Origin: Zymomonas sp.
Lineage (GTDB): Bacteria; Pseudomonadota; Alphaproteobacteria; Sphingomonadales; Sphingomonadaceae
NCBI GenBank assembly: GCA_027489105.1
Contig: JAIYAJ010000563.1
Span: forward strand, 1 to 6,017
Reading direction: 5' to 3'
DNA: 6,017 nt
In this document: positions 5,263 to 6,017 of the stretch, one piece after another
Position numbering within the stretch: the stretch's first letter is position 1
Layout of the letters: each line of letters starts with the position of its first letter
Translations under genes and position numbers: made by a program
Notes under the pieces: generated by a model
What the model was told of the DNA's origin: nothing
What the model saw: only the letters and a program-made list of their open reading frames with translations
Databases searched by the model: none

Positions 5263-6017
5263 TCATTGGGGCTCCGCGGGGCGGGGCGGCGGATTGCCAT
5301 AGTCGCCGAGCAGCGCCGGAATCTCCTCGGCGGCGATAACGCGGCTCTTGCTGATCGGGGTCAGCGGTTCGTTGACGACGCTCTGCGGCGGCGTTGCGGG
5401 CAGATCGAACTGACCGGTCGGCTTCGGCTGCCCGGCGCCGCGGAGATCGGGCTTGGGCTTCGCATTGGGGCTGGCCGATCCCAGCCGGTCGAGCAGCATC
5501 ACGAAGGGTTCGGTCGGCGAAACGCCACGCCAGCGCACCTTGTTGAATTCGGCGTCGGGGTCCCTGGCGGGAATGGCCGAGTTGACCGTGCGCGCATCGA
5601 GCCGGCCCATCGCGAGCAGCAGCGAGGCGCGTGCGACATATTCATTATAGCGGTTGGACAGGAGCCCCAACTGCGCCGAGGCGAGCTCCTGTTCGGCGTT
5701 GAGCACGTCGGTGGTGGTGCGCAGCCCGTTCTGTTCCTCGAGCCGCATGCCGGCGAAGGTCACCTGTGCGGCCTCGACCTGGCGGCGCCCGGCGGTAACG
5801 GCGATGCGGGCCGAACGCAGCTGGTTCCACGCGATCACGACGTCCTGCAGCGCCTGGCGCCGTTCGCCGTCGAGCGCGGCCTGTGCGGCACCATTCTGGT
5901 CCTGCGCCTGGCGGATGCGCGACTGGATCGCACCCGCCTGGAAGATCGGCTGGGTGATCGTGATCTGCGCCTGCACGTCGGTGCGCAGCTGTCGGCTGTC
6001 ATAGGGCGAGAGCGGGC
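5263..6017 (-). CDS. TolC-family outer-membrane channel of the T1SS, N-terminus beyond window
   Basis: The frame is open from the window edge to a TGA at 5263-5265; 250 residues are visible. A GTG at 5976 is not the start, because the homologous frame continues upstream of it. Proteins of this family trimerise into a beta-barrel plus alpha-helical tunnel crossing outer membrane and periplasm. Visible are the second repeat's strand region with ITQPIFQAG (18-28 of the visible part), a long alpha-helical segment rich in Gln/Ala/Arg, the conserved turn GLRTTTDVLNAEQEL (97-111) and the closing helix ending LLLAMGRL (132-139). About 105 residues follow that are not part of the helical core: RDPDAEFNKVRW (151-162), then a Pro/Lys-rich tail ending PPPRPAEPQ. 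A periplasmic tail after the core is known in alphaproteobacterial TolC proteins, though this one is long. It is the first visible gene of the operon and 88 bp precedes the ABC gene. Confidence 0.95.
   Translation of the reverse strand, partial: PLSPYDSRQLRTDVQAQITITQPIFQAGAIQSRIRQAQDQNGAAQAALDGERRQALQDVVIAWNQLRSARIAVTAGRRQVEAAQVTFAGMRLEEQNGLRTTTDVLNAEQELASAQLGLLSNRYNEYVARASLLLAMGRLDARTVNSAIPARDPDAEFNKVRWRGVSPTEPFVMLLDRLGSASPNAKPKPDLRGAGQPKPTGQFDLPATPPQSVVNEPLTPISKSRVIAAEEIPALLGDYGNPPPRPAEPQ

Noticed and set aside
3597..5339. Plus-strand 580-residue frame
   Set aside because: It is antisense to the ABC exporter, which carries every ATPase motif; the frame persists only because of high third-position GC.

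Overview
The window is GC-rich DNA whose five recognisable genes all lie on the minus strand. Codon use and protein style suggest an alphaproteobacterium, most likely a sphingomonad; this is an impression from the sequence, not a database result. The genes form a complete type I secretion (T1SS) locus. In transcription order, from high to low coordinates, they are: a TolC-family outer-membrane channel (5263-6017, N-terminus off the window), a PrtD-type ABC permease/ATPase (3438-5174), an HlyD-type periplasmic adaptor (2038-3441), a sulfotransferase (1281-2036), and an RTX calcium-binding protein (1-914, C-terminus off the window).

Region by region: 5263-6017 is tolC, followed by an 88-bp gap with a GC-rich hairpin and three copies of the 8-mer GCGATGAT, the last covering the ABC start codon. 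The ABC and HlyD genes overlap by 4 bp (ATGA), and the sulfotransferase starts one base after the hlyD stop (TGA-G-ATG), so these three genes are almost certainly co-transcribed and translationally coupled. Positions 915-1280 form the only long gene-free stretch (366 bp). It holds several inverted repeats and a short direct repeat, and ends in a strong Shine-Dalgarno site for the RTX gene. The RTX reading frame is open from 914 to the window edge; the long plus-strand frames opposite it and opposite the other genes are shadows.

Working model: the ABC protein (no peptidase domain), HlyD and TolC form a trans-envelope channel that exports an unprocessed RTX protein with a C-terminal signal. The neighbouring RTX gene is the obvious candidate cargo. 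The unusual element is the PAPS-dependent sulfotransferase locked into the transporter operon. This recalls the raxST-raxA-raxB arrangement of Xanthomonas, where a sulfotransferase modifies the cargo of a type I secretion system. The sulfotransferase here looks like a different branch of the fold and the cargo is RTX rather than a double-glycine peptide, so any sulfation of the secreted protein, or of a surface glycan it meets, is inference.
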